Assembly (NCBI GenBank): GCA_903863195.1
Contig: CAIPAY010000141.1
Coordinates: forward strand, 1-64,000
From: an uncultured Holophagaceae bacterium
Lineage (GTDB): Bacteria; Acidobacteriota; Holophagae; Holophagales; Holophagaceae
DNA length: 64,000 nt
Reading direction: 5' to 3'
Made by a program: the position numbers and the translations under genes. How positions within the stretch are numbered: the stretch's first letter is position 1; every line of letters begins with the position of its first letter. The notes under the pieces were generated by a model. The model did no database searches. It worked only from the letters and a program-made list of their open reading frames with translations, and had not been told where the DNA came from. Shown piece by piece: positions 8,568 through 16,837 of the stretch.

Positions 8568-10433
8568 ATGACCGTCATCACCACCGCTTTCCCGTCACCA
8601 CCCCCCCCCACTGACTTTGTTCCGGAGATGGACATGGGTACCTATTCCCGCCTCGGGTCCTACCTGCTGGCCTCCGAGCTCACCAGCGATCCTTTCGGCA
8701 CCATCCACCGGGCGGTGGTCATCGCAGGGAACGCGTTCGATCGGCACGTCCTGGTGCGCACCTTCTCGGAAGAGCTCTTCCAGGCGGGCATGGACACCCG
8801 GCTGGCCGAGGCCGGGCGGGTGGTGCCTCAGCTGGGCGGCGCGCGCATCTTCGGGGTGGGCTACCAGATCGAGGACGGGAAGACGCCGCACCTGGCCTGG
8901 GACCATGTGGCCGGGCGCAGCTTGGCCCAGCTCATCGAGAAGGCGCGCCAGGAGCAGATCCCCTTCGGGGTCGATCATGCCCTGACGGTGATCCAGGGCG
9001 TGGCCCAGGGCATCGTGCAGCTGCAGGCCAAGGGGCTCAGCCACGGCGTGCTCAGCCCGCACAGCGTCTGGGTGAGCATCGAGGGCTCCACCCAGATCCT
9101 GGACGCGCCCTACGCCCCGCTGGCCAAGAGCCTGCTGGCCAAGGCGCCGGTGCTCCGGCAGAAGCTGGCTCCCTACCTGCAGGGAGCGGACCCGAGTCCG
9201 CTCCAGCAGGATCTCTTCGCCCTGGGCGCGGTGCTCTATGAGCTGCTGACCTTCGAGCCGCTCCCCGTGGGCGGCGACCTCCAGTCCATCCTGGACCAGG
9301 CCACGCTCAAGGCGGCCCAGGAAAACGCGCCGCTGCCGGCGGAGCTCCGGGCCTTCCTCGGCCGGCTGCTGCTGGGCCGCCAGTCCTTCACGACCGTGGA
9401 GGCCTTCAGCGTGGAGCTGGAGCGGGTCCTCTACGACGGCGACTACAGTCCCACCACCTTCAACATGGCCTTCTTCATGCACACGCTGTTCCGGGAGGAG
9501 AACGACCGGGATGCCCTGGCCATCAAGGCCGAGCAGGGGGAGACCTACCAGCCCTACACGGCCGCGGGCGAGTCACTGCGGAGTGGGGCCACGCGGGTCC
9601 TGCCCAGCGAAAGCCAGCCCGAGTTCCCAGCTGGTTCGAAGCACACCCCGCTGCTCATCGTGGGAGGTCTGGTCGCAGTGGTGATCCTGGGTCTGGGCGC
9701 CATGTTCCTGTTCCGCCCGAGGACGGACCCGGCGGTGCAGAAACAGCTGGCGGAGCTGACGGAGCTCTCCCTGCTGAAGAAGCAGCTGGAGCAGCAGAAA
9801 GCCGACCTCGACGCCCGGGCCAAGGCCGAGTCCGAGAAGACCGCTCAGCTGCAGAAACAGCTGGGTGAGACCCGGTCGGCGGAGGACCGGGCGCGCATCC
9901 AGAAGCAGCTGGAGGAGGCCCGCCAGCGCAGCCAGGAAGTGGAGCGCCAGCAGAAGCTGGCGGAGCAGCGACTGGGCGAGCAGAAGGCGGCGGAGCAGAA
10001 GCTGGCCGCCGAAGCCAGGCCCGCCGCACCCGCACCGGCACCGGTCCCGGTGGCGGAGGCCACGCCGACGCCTGCCCCGGAAGCGGCCAGACCGGCGCCG
10101 GCGGCGGCCCCGCAAGCTGCCCCGCCGAGCGCCGCGCCGGTGAGCGAGCCGGCCCGGCTGATGAACCAGGTGGCCCCGGCCTTTCCTCCCCGGGCCGCGC
10201 AGATGCGCTGGGAGAGCAACCTGGATCACGTGGTCCGCCTGAAGGTCTACGTGAGTGAGCAGGGGCAGCCCCTGAAGGTCACCGTGATCGAAGGGGTGCC
10301 TGGCACGTATGGTTTTGACGAGGCCGCCGTCGAGGCCGCCAACAGGTCCACGTTCAGCCCCGCCACGCGGGACGGCAAGTCCGCCCGCGGGTGGACCCCG
10401 GACATCGTCTACCGCTTCCAGAAGCGGCGCTGA
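8568..10433 (+). CDS. Pseudokinase - TM - coiled coil - TonB C-terminal fusion
   Basis: Residues about 27-310 follow the Ser/Thr kinase fold, but the catalytic residues are missing. The VAIK lysine position reads VLVRTF, the HRDLKPxN loop reads HGVLSPHSVWV, and DFG is replaced by LDAPYAP. The helix LFALGAVLYELLTFEPLP matches the conserved DVYSLGxxLYEMLTG segment. A single membrane helix (about 359-381) is followed by a long Gln/Glu/Lys-rich coiled coil (386-480), a Pro/Ala-rich linker and a TonB C-terminal fold (about 530-621) with YVSEQGQPLKVTVIEG and FDEAAVEAA. This suggests a cytoplasmic sensing module joined to a periplasm-spanning tether. It starts 16 nt after the previous gene. Confidence 0.8.
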   Translation: MTVITTAFPSPPPPTDFVPEMDMGTYSRLGSYLLASELTSDPFGTIHRAVVIAGNAFDRHVLVRTFSEELFQAGMDTRLAEAGRVVPQLGGARIFGVGYQIEDGKTPHLAWDHVAGRSLAQLIEKARQEQIPFGVDHALTVIQGVAQGIVQLQAKGLSHGVLSPHSVWVSIEGSTQILDAPYAPLAKSLLAKAPVLRQKLAPYLQGADPSPLQQDLFALGAVLYELLTFEPLPVGGDLQSILDQATLKAAQENAPLPAELRAFLGRLLLGRQSFTTVEAFSVELERVLYDGDYSPTTFNMAFFMHTLFREENDRDALAIKAEQGETYQPYTAAGESLRSGATRVLPSESQPEFPAGSKHTPLLIVGGLVAVVILGLGAMFLFRPRTDPAVQKQLAELTELSLLKKQLEQQKADLDARAKAESEKTAQLQKQLGETRSAEDRARIQKQLEEARQRSQEVERQQKLAEQRLGEQKAAEQKLAAEARPAAPAPAPVPVAEATPTPAPEAARPAPAAAPQAAPPSAAPVSEPARLMNQVAPAFPPRAAQMRWESNLDHVVRLKVYVSEQGQPLKVTVIEGVPGTYGFDEAAVEAANRSTFSPATRDGKSARGWTPDIVYRFQKRR

Positions 10434-10441
10434 GGCCGAAT

Positions 10442-10885
10442 CTAACGCAGGGTCTGGGCCGCCTCGGTGGCGAGGCGGTCCACGCGCTCGTTCTCGGCGT
10501 GGCCCGCATGGCCCTTGACCCAGCGGGCCTCCACCTGGTGCCGCGCCAGCTGGGCGTCCAGGGCCTGCCAGAGGTCCGCGTTCAGGACGGGCTTGCCGTC
10601 CGCCTTCTTCCAGCCGCGACGCTTCCAGTCCTTCAGCCAGGACTGGATCCCCTTCACCACATACTGGCTGTCGCTCTGGAGCAGCACCTCGCAGGGCTTG
10701 GTGAGCGCCTCCAGGCCACGGATGGCCGCGGTGAGCTCCATGCGGTTGTTGGTGGTGTCAGGCTCCGCTTCGGCGGCTTCCTTCTCCTGGACGCCCGAGG
10801 CCAGGCGCACCCGCAGCAGGTAGCCCCACCCGCCGGGGCCCGGGTTCCCGAGGCAGGCGCCATCGCAATACAGTTCGATCTTCAT
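10442..10885 (-). CDS. rnhA: Ribonuclease HI
   Basis: A 147-residue RNase HI that degrades the RNA strand of RNA-DNA hybrids (R-loops, primers). The four catalytic acids are in place: Asp8 in [11 protein letters not shown], Glu in [10 protein letters not shown], Asp in [12 protein letters not shown] and Asp in [11 protein letters not shown]. The basic-protrusion region [10 protein letters not shown] is present. Length matches E. coli (155). Its ATG overlaps the stop of the upstream aminotransferase gene (ATGA), so the two are probably co-transcribed. It faces the pseudokinase gene tail to tail with only 8 nt between the stops. Confidence 0.97.
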   Translation of the reverse strand: MKIELYCDGACLGNPGPGGWGYLLRVRLASGVQEKEAAEAEPDTTNNRMELTAAIRGLEALTKPCEVLLQSDSQYVVKGIQSWLKDWKRRGWKKADGKPVLNADLWQALDAQLARHQVEARWVKGHAGHAENERVDRLATEAAQTLR

Positions 10886-12222
10886 CCCACCAGAGTAGGC
10901 GCAGTGGCCGCGACTGAGGCAACAGCCTTGCGGAGCAGCTCCACGCCCAGGTCCAGATCCTCGGTGCGGAGGTTCATGGCGGGGCGGAAGCGCAGGCCCT
11001 GCACGCCCGTCGAGAGGATCATCATGCCCTCGTCACGGCCCTTGGCCACCACCGCGTTGCGGAGGTCAGGGGAGGCGATGTCCAGGGCGCAGAAGAGGCC
11101 CCGGCCGCGGGGGTTCGAGGTGAGTTCGGGGAAGTCCCGGTGGATCTCCTGGAGGCCCTTGAGCAGGCGCTCGCCCTGCTTCACACCGTGCTCCAGCAGG
11201 TTCTCTTCGCGGATGACGTCGATGATGCGCGTGCCGCGCACCATGTCCACCAGGTTTCCGCCCCAGGTGCTGTTGATACGGCTGGGCACCTGGAAGACGC
11301 TCTCCACCTCGTCGAGGCGGCGGCTCGCGGCGATGCCGCAGGTCTGGGACTTCTTGCCGAAGGCGAGGATGTCGGGCTGCACGTCGAACCACTGGTGCGC
11401 CCACCACTTGCCCGTGGCGCCGAAGCCGGTTTGCACTTCGTCGAAGATCAGCAGGAACTCGTGACGGTCTGCCAGCACGCGCAGCTGCTGCAGGAACTCG
11501 GCGCGGAAGTGGTTGTCGCCGCCCTCGCCCTGGATGGGCTCGACGATGAGGCAGGCGATGTCATCGGGGTTCTGCGCCACGGCGGCTTCGATGGCGGCGA
11601 TGGACGCAGCCTCGGCGATTTCGACCCTGGCGAGGTCCACGGGGAAGGTCAGCTTGGGGTTCGGCACGCGGGGCCAGGGGAACTTGGGGAAGTACTGGTG
11701 CTTCCGGGGATCCGCCGTGTTCGTGAGGCTCAGGGTGTAGCCGGAGCGGCCGTGGAAGGCCTCGCGGAAGTGGATCACCTGCGAGCCCTTCTCGCCCTTG
11801 CCCGCGGCCAGGTTCTTCCGGACCTTCCAGTCGAAGGCGGCCTTCAGGGCGTTCTCCACGGCCAGGGCCCCGCCGTCGATCCAGAACAGGTGGGGCAGGG
11901 TGGCCGGCGCCGCGTGGGTGCCGAAGGCCTCCACCCACTCCGCATAGGCCGTGGTGTAGATGTCGGAGTTGGCGGGCTTGTGGACCGCGATCTCGCCCAG
12001 GCGCTGGATGAAGGCGGCCTCCCGCAGGCGCGGGTGGTTGTGCCCCAGGGGCGCGGTGGCGAAGAAGGTGTAGAAATCGAGGTATTTACGGCCGTCGCGG
12101 GCATCCACGATCCAGGAGCCGTGGGACTTGTCGAGGTCCATGACCAGGTGGAAGCCGTCCATCAGCATGTGGCGGCCCAGGCTCGCCAAGACGGCGGTGG
12201 GATCGATGTGGGGGCTGGACAT
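10882..12222 (-). CDS. lat: L-lysine 6-aminotransferase (lysine epsilon-aminotransferase)
   Basis: This class-III PLP-dependent aminotransferase (446 residues from the ATG at 12222) resembles lysine epsilon-aminotransferases, which move the 6-amino group of lysine to 2-oxoglutarate. Diagnostic segments are [18 protein letters not shown], the [15 protein letters not shown] region, [19 protein letters not shown] and the PLP lysine in [14 protein letters not shown]. The N-terminal pattern [20 protein letters not shown] is typical of this subgroup. An in-frame TTG 15 nt upstream gives an alternative start. In actinomycetes the enzyme feeds beta-lactam synthesis, elsewhere lysine catabolism to aminoadipate; no beta-lactam genes are nearby, so catabolism is the likelier role. 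Confidence 0.85.
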   Translation of the reverse strand: MSSPHIDPTAVLASLGRHMLMDGFHLVMDLDKSHGSWIVDARDGRKYLDFYTFFATAPLGHNHPRLREAAFIQRLGEIAVHKPANSDIYTTAYAEWVEAFGTHAAPATLPHLFWIDGGALAVENALKAAFDWKVRKNLAAGKGEKGSQVIHFREAFHGRSGYTLSLTNTADPRKHQYFPKFPWPRVPNPKLTFPVDLARVEIAEAASIAAIEAAVAQNPDDIACLIVEPIQGEGGDNHFRAEFLQQLRVLADRHEFLLIFDEVQTGFGATGKWWAHQWFDVQPDILAFGKKSQTCGIAASRRLDEVESVFQVPSRINSTWGGNLVDMVRGTRIIDVIREENLLEHGVKQGERLLKGLQEIHRDFPELTSNPRGRGLFCALDIASPDLRNAVVAKGRDEGMMILSTGVQGLRFRPAMNLRTEDLDLGVELLRKAVASVAATAPTLVG

Positions 12223-12276
12223 GACGGACCTCTGCAAGCGGTTCAGTGTATGGTTGGGGCTGCAGCGGAGACACGC

Positions 12277-12711
12277 ATGATTCCCTGGATAGCGGTTCAG
12301 GAAGCGCCTCTCGACGGGATGGCTTTACGAAGTGTCATGGAAGATCCCCACGCGGGTGCCCTGGTCCTCTTCGAAGGTCGGGCCCGGGATCACCACGAAG
12401 GTCGTCCCGTGCGGGAGTTGGCCTACGAGGCCTACGTCCCCATGGCTGAGAAGGAGCTGGGCCTCCTGCGGGAGCAGGCCATCGAGCGCTACGGCCTGAC
12501 CCGCTGCGCCATCCACCATCGCATCGGCGTCGTGCCCCTTACCGAGGCCGCCGTCATCGTCGCCACCAGCAGCGCCCACCGCGCCGAGAGCTACCAGGCC
12601 TCCGCCTGGATCATGGACGAGATCAAGCAGCGCGTCCCCATCTGGAAGCGCGAGAAATACCGGGACGGGTCCGAGAGCTGGGTGGAGTGCACGCACCGGT
12701 TTCAGATGTAG
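12277..12711 (+). CDS. moaE: Molybdopterin synthase catalytic subunit MoaE
   Basis: The 144-residue protein is the large subunit of molybdopterin synthase, which with MoaD thiocarboxylate adds two sulfurs to cyclic pyranopterin. Conserved elements are GALVLFEGRARDHHEGRPV, LAYEAYVPMAEKEL, the IHHRIGVVPLTEAAVIV strand pair and the catalytic-lysine segment MDEIKQRVPIWKREKY. Length matches the family (about 150). It stands alone: moaD, moaA and moaC are not in the window. It is transcribed divergently from the lysine aminotransferase gene across 54 nt. A perfect 8-bp-stem hairpin lies about 40 nt beyond its stop. Confidence 0.93.
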   Translation: MIPWIAVQEAPLDGMALRSVMEDPHAGALVLFEGRARDHHEGRPVRELAYEAYVPMAEKELGLLREQAIERYGLTRCAIHHRIGVVPLTEAAVIVATSSAHRAESYQASAWIMDEIKQRVPIWKREKYRDGSESWVECTHRFQM

Positions 12712-12748
12712 CGCAAGGTTCAGGCCCGGACCTTCCGCCGTTACTGCA

Positions 12749-12767
12749 CAAACCGCGCAGCGGTTTG
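12749..12767 (+). terminator. Hairpin after moaE
   Basis: CAAACCGC (12749-12756) and GCGGTTTG (12760-12767) form a perfect 8-bp stem with a 3-nt loop. It is followed by a G-rich stretch and not a T-run, so it is not a canonical intrinsic terminator on the plus strand. It may act with Rho or protect the 3' end. Confidence 0.4.
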
Positions 12768-12879
12768 CGGGGGAGGAGGGATCAGGCTCCCTTCTGCATG
12801 GCCAGGCCTGCCGATCAACCTCGGGTCGGAACCCAAAAGGGCTTCGTTCCCTGGAGGAACCAGCGGATCATCGACGACG

Positions 12880-14127
12880 ATGATCCCCTACCTCCGTGCT
12901 GTTTCCTCGGACCTGCGTGGGCTGGCTCGGCTGGCGGTGGAGGGGACTGTCGGCGTGACGGACCTGGTGGAGGCCATGCACCAGGGCATCCGGCATCCGC
13001 TGACGGAGGGCAAGGCCCGCCATGCGGTCGGGGGCCGGGGCATCAGCGGGCTGGTCTACGGGACCATCCGCGCCCTGACCCGGACCGTGGGTCTCGGAGT
13101 GGAGGCCGCCTTGGCCCCCCTGGAGCCACCGGAAGGGGGGGCAGACCCCTCACCCCAGCGGGAGGCCCTGCTGGCGGCGCTGAACGGTGTGCTGGGGGAC
13201 CATCTGGCCGCCACCGGCAATCCCCTGGCCACACCCATGAGCTTGCACTACCAAGGCCAACCGTTGGTCCTGGAGAGGGCCGCCCTCACGGCGGCGATCC
13301 CGCAGCCCGGCGCCCACCTGCTGGTCCTGATCCATGGGCTGTGCCGGAATGATCGGCAGTGGAGCCAGAGTGGGCAGGACCACGGCGCCGCCCTAGCCCG
13401 GGACCTGGGCTGCACCACCCTCTACCTGCGCTACAACACGGGCCTGCACGTCTCCACCAACGGGAAGGCCTTGGCCGACCTGCTGGAGACCCTGCTCGCC
13501 CAGTGGCCGGAGCCCGTGGAGCGCCTGGACCTCCTCGCCCACAGCATGGGTGGGCTGGTGGCCCGCAGCGCCTGCCACCAGGCCCTGGCGGCCGGGCAGG
13601 CCTGGCCGACTGCCCTCCGGCACCTGATCTTCCTGGGCACGCCCCACCACGGCTCACCCCTGGAGCGGTGGGGGCACTGGTTTGAGCGCGGCCTCGAGGC
13701 CAGCCCTTTCGCCGGCCCCTTGGCGCGGCTGGGGAAGGTCCGCAGTGCCGGCATCACCGACCTGCGGCACGGCAACCTCCTGGAGGAGGACTGGCAGGGC
13801 CTGGACCCCGATGCGGAGGGCGAGGATCGGCGCCGGCCTGTCCCGCTGCCGGAAGGGGTGCGCTGCTGCGCCGTGGCTGGGGCCACGGGAGAGGACGCCG
13901 ACTCCTGGCAGGGCCGCCTGTTGGGGGACGGACTCGTATCCGTGGACAGCGCCCTCGGACGGCACCCGGATCCCCGGCGCTGTCTGGCCTTCCCCGAGGA
14001 GCAGACCTGGATCGGCCAGGGGATGGGCCACCTGGAGCTGCTGACCCGTCCGGAAGTGTATGAGCAGATTCGGTGCTGGCTGCAGACTGCAGAGTCTGGC
14101 CCTGCAGGGGACGCCGGGGGCCGTTAG
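12880..14127 (+). CDS. Alpha/beta-hydrolase, PGAP1/triacylglycerol-lipase-like
   Basis: A 415-residue hydrolase. Residues 1-130 form a poorly conserved helical N-terminal region. The alpha/beta-hydrolase core begins with LLVLIHGLCRNDRQW, which contains the oxyanion HG. The nucleophile elbow is AHSMGGLVAR with Ser222, followed by FLGTPHHGSPLERW, typical of PGAP1/lipase-class proteins that act on acyl esters. GDGLVSVDSA likely carries the Asp and GMGHLELL the His of the triad. There is no signal peptide, so a cytoplasmic location is expected. The start is the ATG at 12880; the gene appears monocistronic. The physiological substrate cannot be read from sequence. Confidence 0.8.
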   Translation: MIPYLRAVSSDLRGLARLAVEGTVGVTDLVEAMHQGIRHPLTEGKARHAVGGRGISGLVYGTIRALTRTVGLGVEAALAPLEPPEGGADPSPQREALLAALNGVLGDHLAATGNPLATPMSLHYQGQPLVLERAALTAAIPQPGAHLLVLIHGLCRNDRQWSQSGQDHGAALARDLGCTTLYLRYNTGLHVSTNGKALADLLETLLAQWPEPVERLDLLAHSMGGLVARSACHQALAAGQAWPTALRHLIFLGTPHHGSPLERWGHWFERGLEASPFAGPLARLGKVRSAGITDLRHGNLLEEDWQGLDPDAEGEDRRRPVPLPEGVRCCAVAGATGEDADSWQGRLLGDGLVSVDSALGRHPDPRRCLAFPEEQTWIGQGMGHLELLTRPEVYEQIRCWLQTAESGPAGDAGGR

Positions 14128-14564
14128 CGCTGCAAGAGGCCGCCCGTGAGAAACGATGGATGGCCAGGCCGCCATCCAGACCTGGACCGTCCTCAACAAC
14201 ACCGATGTCCAGGGCATCAACGCCCTTGCCGGCAACTCCGTGACAGGCATGACCCGGATCGCCCACTTCAGCAGGGAAGCTCCAGCTCGGTCGTGTCCCT
14301 TTCCACTTTCCAGGGCGCGGCTCCCCAGCGCTTCCCCAGACCTCGGGTCTGGCGCACCGTGCACTGACAGAACCCCGCTGGGGCCCAGTCCGCCCGGGGC
14401 GGGACGGGGGCCGTGGGACCGAGAGAGGCCTCCACCCCTGGCGTGGCCTCGCTCGAGCCTGCTCGGGCCCAGAGCCACGCCCTCCTCCTGTCCTGCCCCC
14501 TCGACCCGCCGGAGGGGAGGGGCTCAAGTTATAGCGACAACACCTTTGCCGCTAGACTGATCCC
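14128..14564. other. Gene-poor stretch with a possible short gene remnant
   Basis: This 437-nt stretch has no full gene I can support. From the ATG at 14156, about 40 codons read like real protein (segments WTVLNNTDVQGINALAGN and VTGMTRIAHFS) before the frame becomes a Pro/Arg/Ser-rich composition typical of noncoding GC-rich DNA. A GAGAA ribosome-site-like sequence precedes that ATG. This could be a small gene broken by frameshift, or chance. The remainder (14350-14530) is GC-rich with no recognised motif. Confidence 0.3.
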
Positions 14565-14798
14565 ATGAACATGAAAATCCCAGCGCGTATCTCGGCTCTG
14601 CTCACGGCGATTGTCGCCTTGTTTTGCTACTACCTTGCCTACCGGGGCCGAGTCGATCTGGCGGGGATCACGGATCCAGCTGCGCTCCGGGATGCCCGGG
14701 GCTTCCTGGGCTTCATCCTCTTCCTGGGCACGGTGTTCCTGGCCATCGCAGTCGTGTCCTGGAAGCTCAGCGGCCGTCCGCCCGTGGATGAGGAATAG
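14565..14798 (+). CDS. Small two-TM membrane protein of unknown function
   Basis: The 77-residue product has two hydrophobic helices, about residues 9-27 (ISALLTAIVALFCYYLAY) and 46-66 (GFLGFILFLGTVFLAIAVV), joined by an acidic and basic loop and ending in a short acidic tail (PPVDEE). It may encode a small inner-membrane protein. I recognise no family. The ATG at 14565 is followed by an in-frame ATG two codons on; upstream there is no strong ribosome-binding site. Codon use is consistent with the neighbours, which supports it as a true gene. Confidence 0.55.
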   Translation: MNMKIPARISALLTAIVALFCYYLAYRGRVDLAGITDPAALRDARGFLGFILFLGTVFLAIAVVSWKLSGRPPVDEE

Positions 14799-14899
14799 GC
14801 AGCAACTCCCTAAGTGACAACCGGTTAAACGGCTATCCATTGCCATAAAAGACTCGCCATCAAGGCCTGAAACATTTCGTCCAGGGCCAAGGTCGTGAC

Positions 14900-14927
14900 T
14901 TGTTTTTCGCTAAAAATTCGCCATACT
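14900..14927 (+). promoter_or_regulatory. Candidate promoter of the imuB cassette
   Basis: TTGTTT (14900-14905) and CATACT (14922-14927) are separated by 16 bp in a locally AT-rich stretch just ahead of imuB. A GGAGG ribosome-binding site (14939-14943) lies 6 nt before the GTG start. No LexA box could be assigned because this lineage's LexA motif is not known to me, although such cassettes are normally damage-inducible. Confidence 0.4.
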
Positions 14928-14949
14928 TGGATCCCTTCCGGAGGTCCTG

Positions 14950-16104
14950 GTGCTGGCGATGTGGGTTCCTGAGCTGCCGTTCCAGCTGGCCTGTGGCCGG
15001 GACGGGGCCCTGCGGGACCGGCCCCTGGCCTTCCTGAACCAGGAGACGCCGCGCACGCCCAGCCTCTGGTTCGTGAACCGCCTGGCGCGGGCCGGGGGGC
15101 TGGCGCCGGGTCTGCCCCTGGACCGGGCGCTGCGGGCGGTGCCGGGGCTGCGGGTGCTGGACCCGGCCCCCCAGGTCTGGTGGGAGGCCCAGGTCTCCCT
15201 GGGGGACTTCCTGCAGCAGTGGACCCCCCAGGGGCAGCTGCTGCGCCTGGGCGAGGCGCTGGTGGAGCTCCAGGGCACCCAGGGCCTCTTCGGGCCGCTG
15301 GCAGACACCGCCGAGCGCATCCGGCGGGAGCTGGCCCAGCGGCACGGCTGGGAGAGCCACGGCGGCCTCTCCCTGAGCGCCACCGCCGCCCAGCTCGCCG
15401 CCCGGGCCGAGCACCACCTGGAGCGGGTGGGGGAGGGCGGGGAGGCGGTCTTCCTCGCGCCCCACCCCCTGCGCCGCCTGCCGGACCTGGCCCCGCGCCT
15501 GCAGGAGCGCTTCCAGCGGCTGGGCCTCCGCAGCTTCGGCGACCTCCAGCCCGTGCCCCTGCCGGTGCTGGTGGAGCTGACGAACCCCAAGCTGGCGCCG
15601 GAGCTGCGGGCCCGGGTCCGGGGCGAAGACCGGCCGCGCCTGCCCCTGCTCACGGAGCGCCCGGGCCATGTGCGCCACGGCTGGCGGCTGCAGCCGCCCC
15701 GGCTGCCCGAGGAGGCGGGGCTCGCCGCCCGCTGCCTGACCTGGCTCTGGTCCGATCCCCGCAGCCCCCGCCGCCTGGTGCTGCGGTGGTGGGACGTGGA
15801 CGGGGAGCCCCACACCTGGCGCGCCGCCCCGGAGGACCTCGCGGAGCCGCCCCTGGCCCTGGCCCGCCGCATCCAGCGGGCCTTCCTCGAGGGCACCACC
15901 CGCCGCCTCCTGGTGCGCGAGGTGGAGCTGCGCCTGGCCTGGGGCCTGGGCCGGGAGCGGGGCCTCTTCCTGACCCCCCTCCAGGAGCGCCTCGACCGCC
16001 TGGAGCCCGTCCTGGCCCGCCTCCGCCGCCGCTTCCCCGATCAGGCCGTCCTGCCGGGGTGGGCCGGGCGGGGGCCCCCTTCGGCCCACGAGGCCAGGTC
16101 CTGA
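14950..16104 (+). CDS. imuB: ImuB-like Y-family polymerase homologue (mutasome adaptor)
   Basis: ImuB proteins are Y-family polymerase relatives that lack catalytic residues and link the error-prone polymerase DnaE2 to the beta clamp during damage-induced mutagenesis. The 384-residue product begins LAMWVPELPFQLACGRDG, resembling the ImuB start xLWLPxxPxQxxxR. It keeps the fingers/palm-like segment LSATAAQLAARAE and the little-finger region LRRLPDLAPRLQERFQRLGLRSFGD. The acidic DxD motifs of active Y-family enzymes are absent. It is shorter than typical ImuB (about 500), the C-terminal part being reduced. The GTG at 14950 has a GGAGG 6 nt upstream; an ATG lies 9 nt downstream. dnaE2 follows after a toxin-antitoxin pair; no imuA is seen. 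Confidence 0.8.
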   Translation: MLAMWVPELPFQLACGRDGALRDRPLAFLNQETPRTPSLWFVNRLARAGGLAPGLPLDRALRAVPGLRVLDPAPQVWWEAQVSLGDFLQQWTPQGQLLRLGEALVELQGTQGLFGPLADTAERIRRELAQRHGWESHGGLSLSATAAQLAARAEHHLERVGEGGEAVFLAPHPLRRLPDLAPRLQERFQRLGLRSFGDLQPVPLPVLVELTNPKLAPELRARVRGEDRPRLPLLTERPGHVRHGWRLQPPRLPEEAGLAARCLTWLWSDPRSPRRLVLRWWDVDGEPHTWRAAPEDLAEPPLALARRIQRAFLEGTTRRLLVREVELRLAWGLGRERGLFLTPLQERLDRLEPVLARLRRRFPDQAVLPGWAGRGPPSAHEARS

Positions 16105-16130
16105 CTGGGCGTTGAAGGTTGACGGGGGAG

Positions 16131-16149
16131 ATAAATGTTCTACATTTAT
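16131..16149. promoter_or_regulatory. Operator-like palindrome of the BrnT/BrnA-type module
   Basis: ATAAATGT (16131-16138), TCT, ACATTTAT (16142-16149) is a perfect inverted repeat with 8-bp arms. It is strikingly AT-rich against the surrounding GC-rich genes and sits directly upstream of the toxin ribosome-binding site (GGAGAGG at 16151-16157). Ribbon-helix-helix antitoxins such as BrnA repress their own operons through palindromes like this, so it is the probable autoregulatory operator. Confidence 0.65.
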
Positions 16150-16159
16150 TGGAGAGGGA

Positions 16160-16411
16160 ATGATCTTTCACTGGGATGAAGAGAACCGTCCCCACATCGC
16201 GCGTCACGATGTGTCTGCAGCCCAGGCGGAGGCGGCTTTCCAGGCCGAGGATGCCCAGGTGTTTCCGGACGCCACGCGCCTGAATCGCTGGCTTTTGGAG
16301 GCAACGGTGGAGGAGCGGACGCTCAGGGTGGTCTTCGCCCGCGTCTTCCCTGAAGGCTTCCGGATCATCACCGCGCACTGGATGCACCCCAAACGCAGGA
16401 GAACGCCATGA
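16160..16411 (+). CDS. brnT: BrnT-like toxin
   Basis: The 83-residue product resembles BrnT ribonuclease toxins of the RelE-like fold. Visible family features are the N-terminal FHWDEENRPHIARHDVSAAQAEAAF (DxxKxxxNxxKHGVSFxEA in relatives), a central D-A-T-R-L segment, and the strand pair TLRVVFARVFPEGFRIITAHWMHPKRR. It would cleave RNA and arrest translation when free. The ATG at 16160 follows GGAGAGG by 2-3 nt; an in-frame TTG farther upstream would run through the palindrome and is unlikely. Its stop overlaps the antitoxin start (ATGA 16408-16411), the usual toxin-first order of brnTA. Confidence 0.75.
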   Translation: MIFHWDEENRPHIARHDVSAAQAEAAFQAEDAQVFPDATRLNRWLLEATVEERTLRVVFARVFPEGFRIITAHWMHPKRRRTP

Positions 16412-16746
16412 CCGCCAAGAAAACCAAGCGCATGTCCATGGCCGAGTTTGAGAAGGCCTCCGGTCCCGGCGAACCGCTGGAAGAGCTCCGGGCCCGGCAG
16501 GAAGTTGATGCCGCCTGGGCGGAACGGGCGTTCCGAGGGGAGGAACCCCTGGGCATACCCATCCGCATTCAGCGGGGAAGGCCAAGGGCGGGGGATCCCG
16601 CCGCTCCGACGGTGGTGAAGGCCATCCGGCTACCCGAAACCCTGCTGAAGCAACTTCAGACCCGGGCCAAAGCCGAAGGGCTCTCGCTGAACGCCCTTCT
16701 TCAGACGGCCGCCGCCGAATACCTCGTCCGTCATCGGGGCGCCTGA
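16408..16746 (+). CDS. brnA: BrnA-like ribbon-helix-helix antitoxin
   Basis: The 112-residue protein has an N-terminal region KRMSMAEFEKASGPGEPLEEL and a C-terminal ribbon-helix-helix-type module (VVKAIRLPETLLKQLQTRAKAEGLSLNALLQTAAAEYL). In BrnA the N-terminal part wraps the toxin and the RHH dimer binds DNA. Here the RHH-like strand VKAIRLP and its two helices are well formed. The order toxin then antitoxin, the 4-nt overlap and the upstream palindrome agree with a brnTA operon. After its stop, 91 nt separate it from dnaE2. Confidence 0.72.
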   Translation: MTAKKTKRMSMAEFEKASGPGEPLEELRARQEVDAAWAERAFRGEEPLGIPIRIQRGRPRAGDPAAPTVVKAIRLPETLLKQLQTRAKAEGLSLNALLQTAAAEYLVRHRGA

Positions 16747-16837
16747 ACGCCCAACCAAAAATCAACGCAGAGCCGCGCTGTCTTTTCCCTCTCGGAATCG
16801 CCAGCGGCGATTCCGAGCACCCCCCGATTGGCCCGCC

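Noticed and set aside
12721-12879. Riboswitch or Moco RNA motif near moaE
   Set aside because: The gap lies downstream of moaE and shows only one short hairpin; no conserved Moco or other riboswitch core was recognised.
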